Shown here: positions 63,933-64,000 of the stretch, in pieces
Position numbering within the stretch: position 1 is the first letter of the stretch
Layout: the number at the start of each line of letters is the position of its first letter
From: Littorina saxatilis
Lineage: Eukaryota; Mollusca; Gastropoda; Littorinimorpha; Littorinidae
NCBI RefSeq assembly: GCF_037325665.1
Contig: NC_090259.1
Span: 38,375,375-38,439,374 of the forward strand
Length of the DNA: 64,000 nt
Direction: 5' to 3'
Translations under genes and position numbers: made by a program
Notes under the pieces: model-generated
What the model saw: only the letters and a program-made list of their open reading frames with translations
Databases searched by the model: none
What the model was told of the DNA's origin: nothing

Positions 63933-64000
63933 TTGCTTGTTTTTTTAATTCTTTTTACTCTGAATTTTGGAACGTTGGCAGTCTTATTTGGTTTTGGATT

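Overview
The window looks like a piece of a gastropod or other mollusc nuclear genome. This is inferred from two animal genes with spliced exons, dense dinucleotide microsatellites, tRNA-derived SINEs ending in (GAA)n, and a very heavy load of small DNA transposons. There is no operon structure, rRNA, CRISPR array or bacterial-type gene. No species can be assigned from the sequence alone.

Three host loci can be assembled by eye with canonical splice sites and matching phases. (1) A complete 422-residue kynurenine aminotransferase / cysteine-conjugate beta-lyase gene lies on the + strand (12 coding exons, 37479-52086), with the PLP lysine and substrate arginine intact. (2) A complete 153-residue PIN1-type prolyl isomerase lies on the - strand (3 coding exons, 27258 down to 21587). 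(3) A small secreted cysteine-rich peptide gene lies on the - strand: a signal-peptide exon at 15861-15822 joins in phase to a WAP-like exon at 7214-7065. A second signal-peptide exon at 5836-5749 (- strand) suggests another secreted peptide gene next door.

Layout: 1-5.7 kb holds a diverged tandem array (about 3.43-4.3 kb), a (CTTT)-tailed retroposon and little else. At 5.7-16 kb is the secreted-peptide region; its intron 1 carries a fold-back element split by a very young Ty3/gypsy-type LTR element (7676-14787) and a SINE. At 16-21 kb are LINE scraps, a GTCG-rich TIR element, a nested retroposon and palindromic MITEs. At 21.5-27.3 kb is PIN1, whose first intron contains three DNA elements nested one inside another. 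At 27.3-37.4 kb there are several TIR elements and palindromes but no recognised gene. At 37.4-52.1 kb is the aminotransferase gene, whose introns are full of SINEs and MITEs; the start of its eighth coding exon has been tandemly triplicated. At 52.6-55.1 kb is a second three-deep nest with a broken Tc1 element at its core. At 55-64 kb are TIR elements, including a 3.5 kb TTAA-flanked element with a THAP-like remnant, and SINE pieces.

I found no convincing new multi-gene system. The observations most worth following are the aminotransferase exon-start triplication, the LTR element that has integrase but no recognisable reverse transcriptase, the GTCG-repeat TIR element, the secreted WAP-like gene and the nested TTAA elements.
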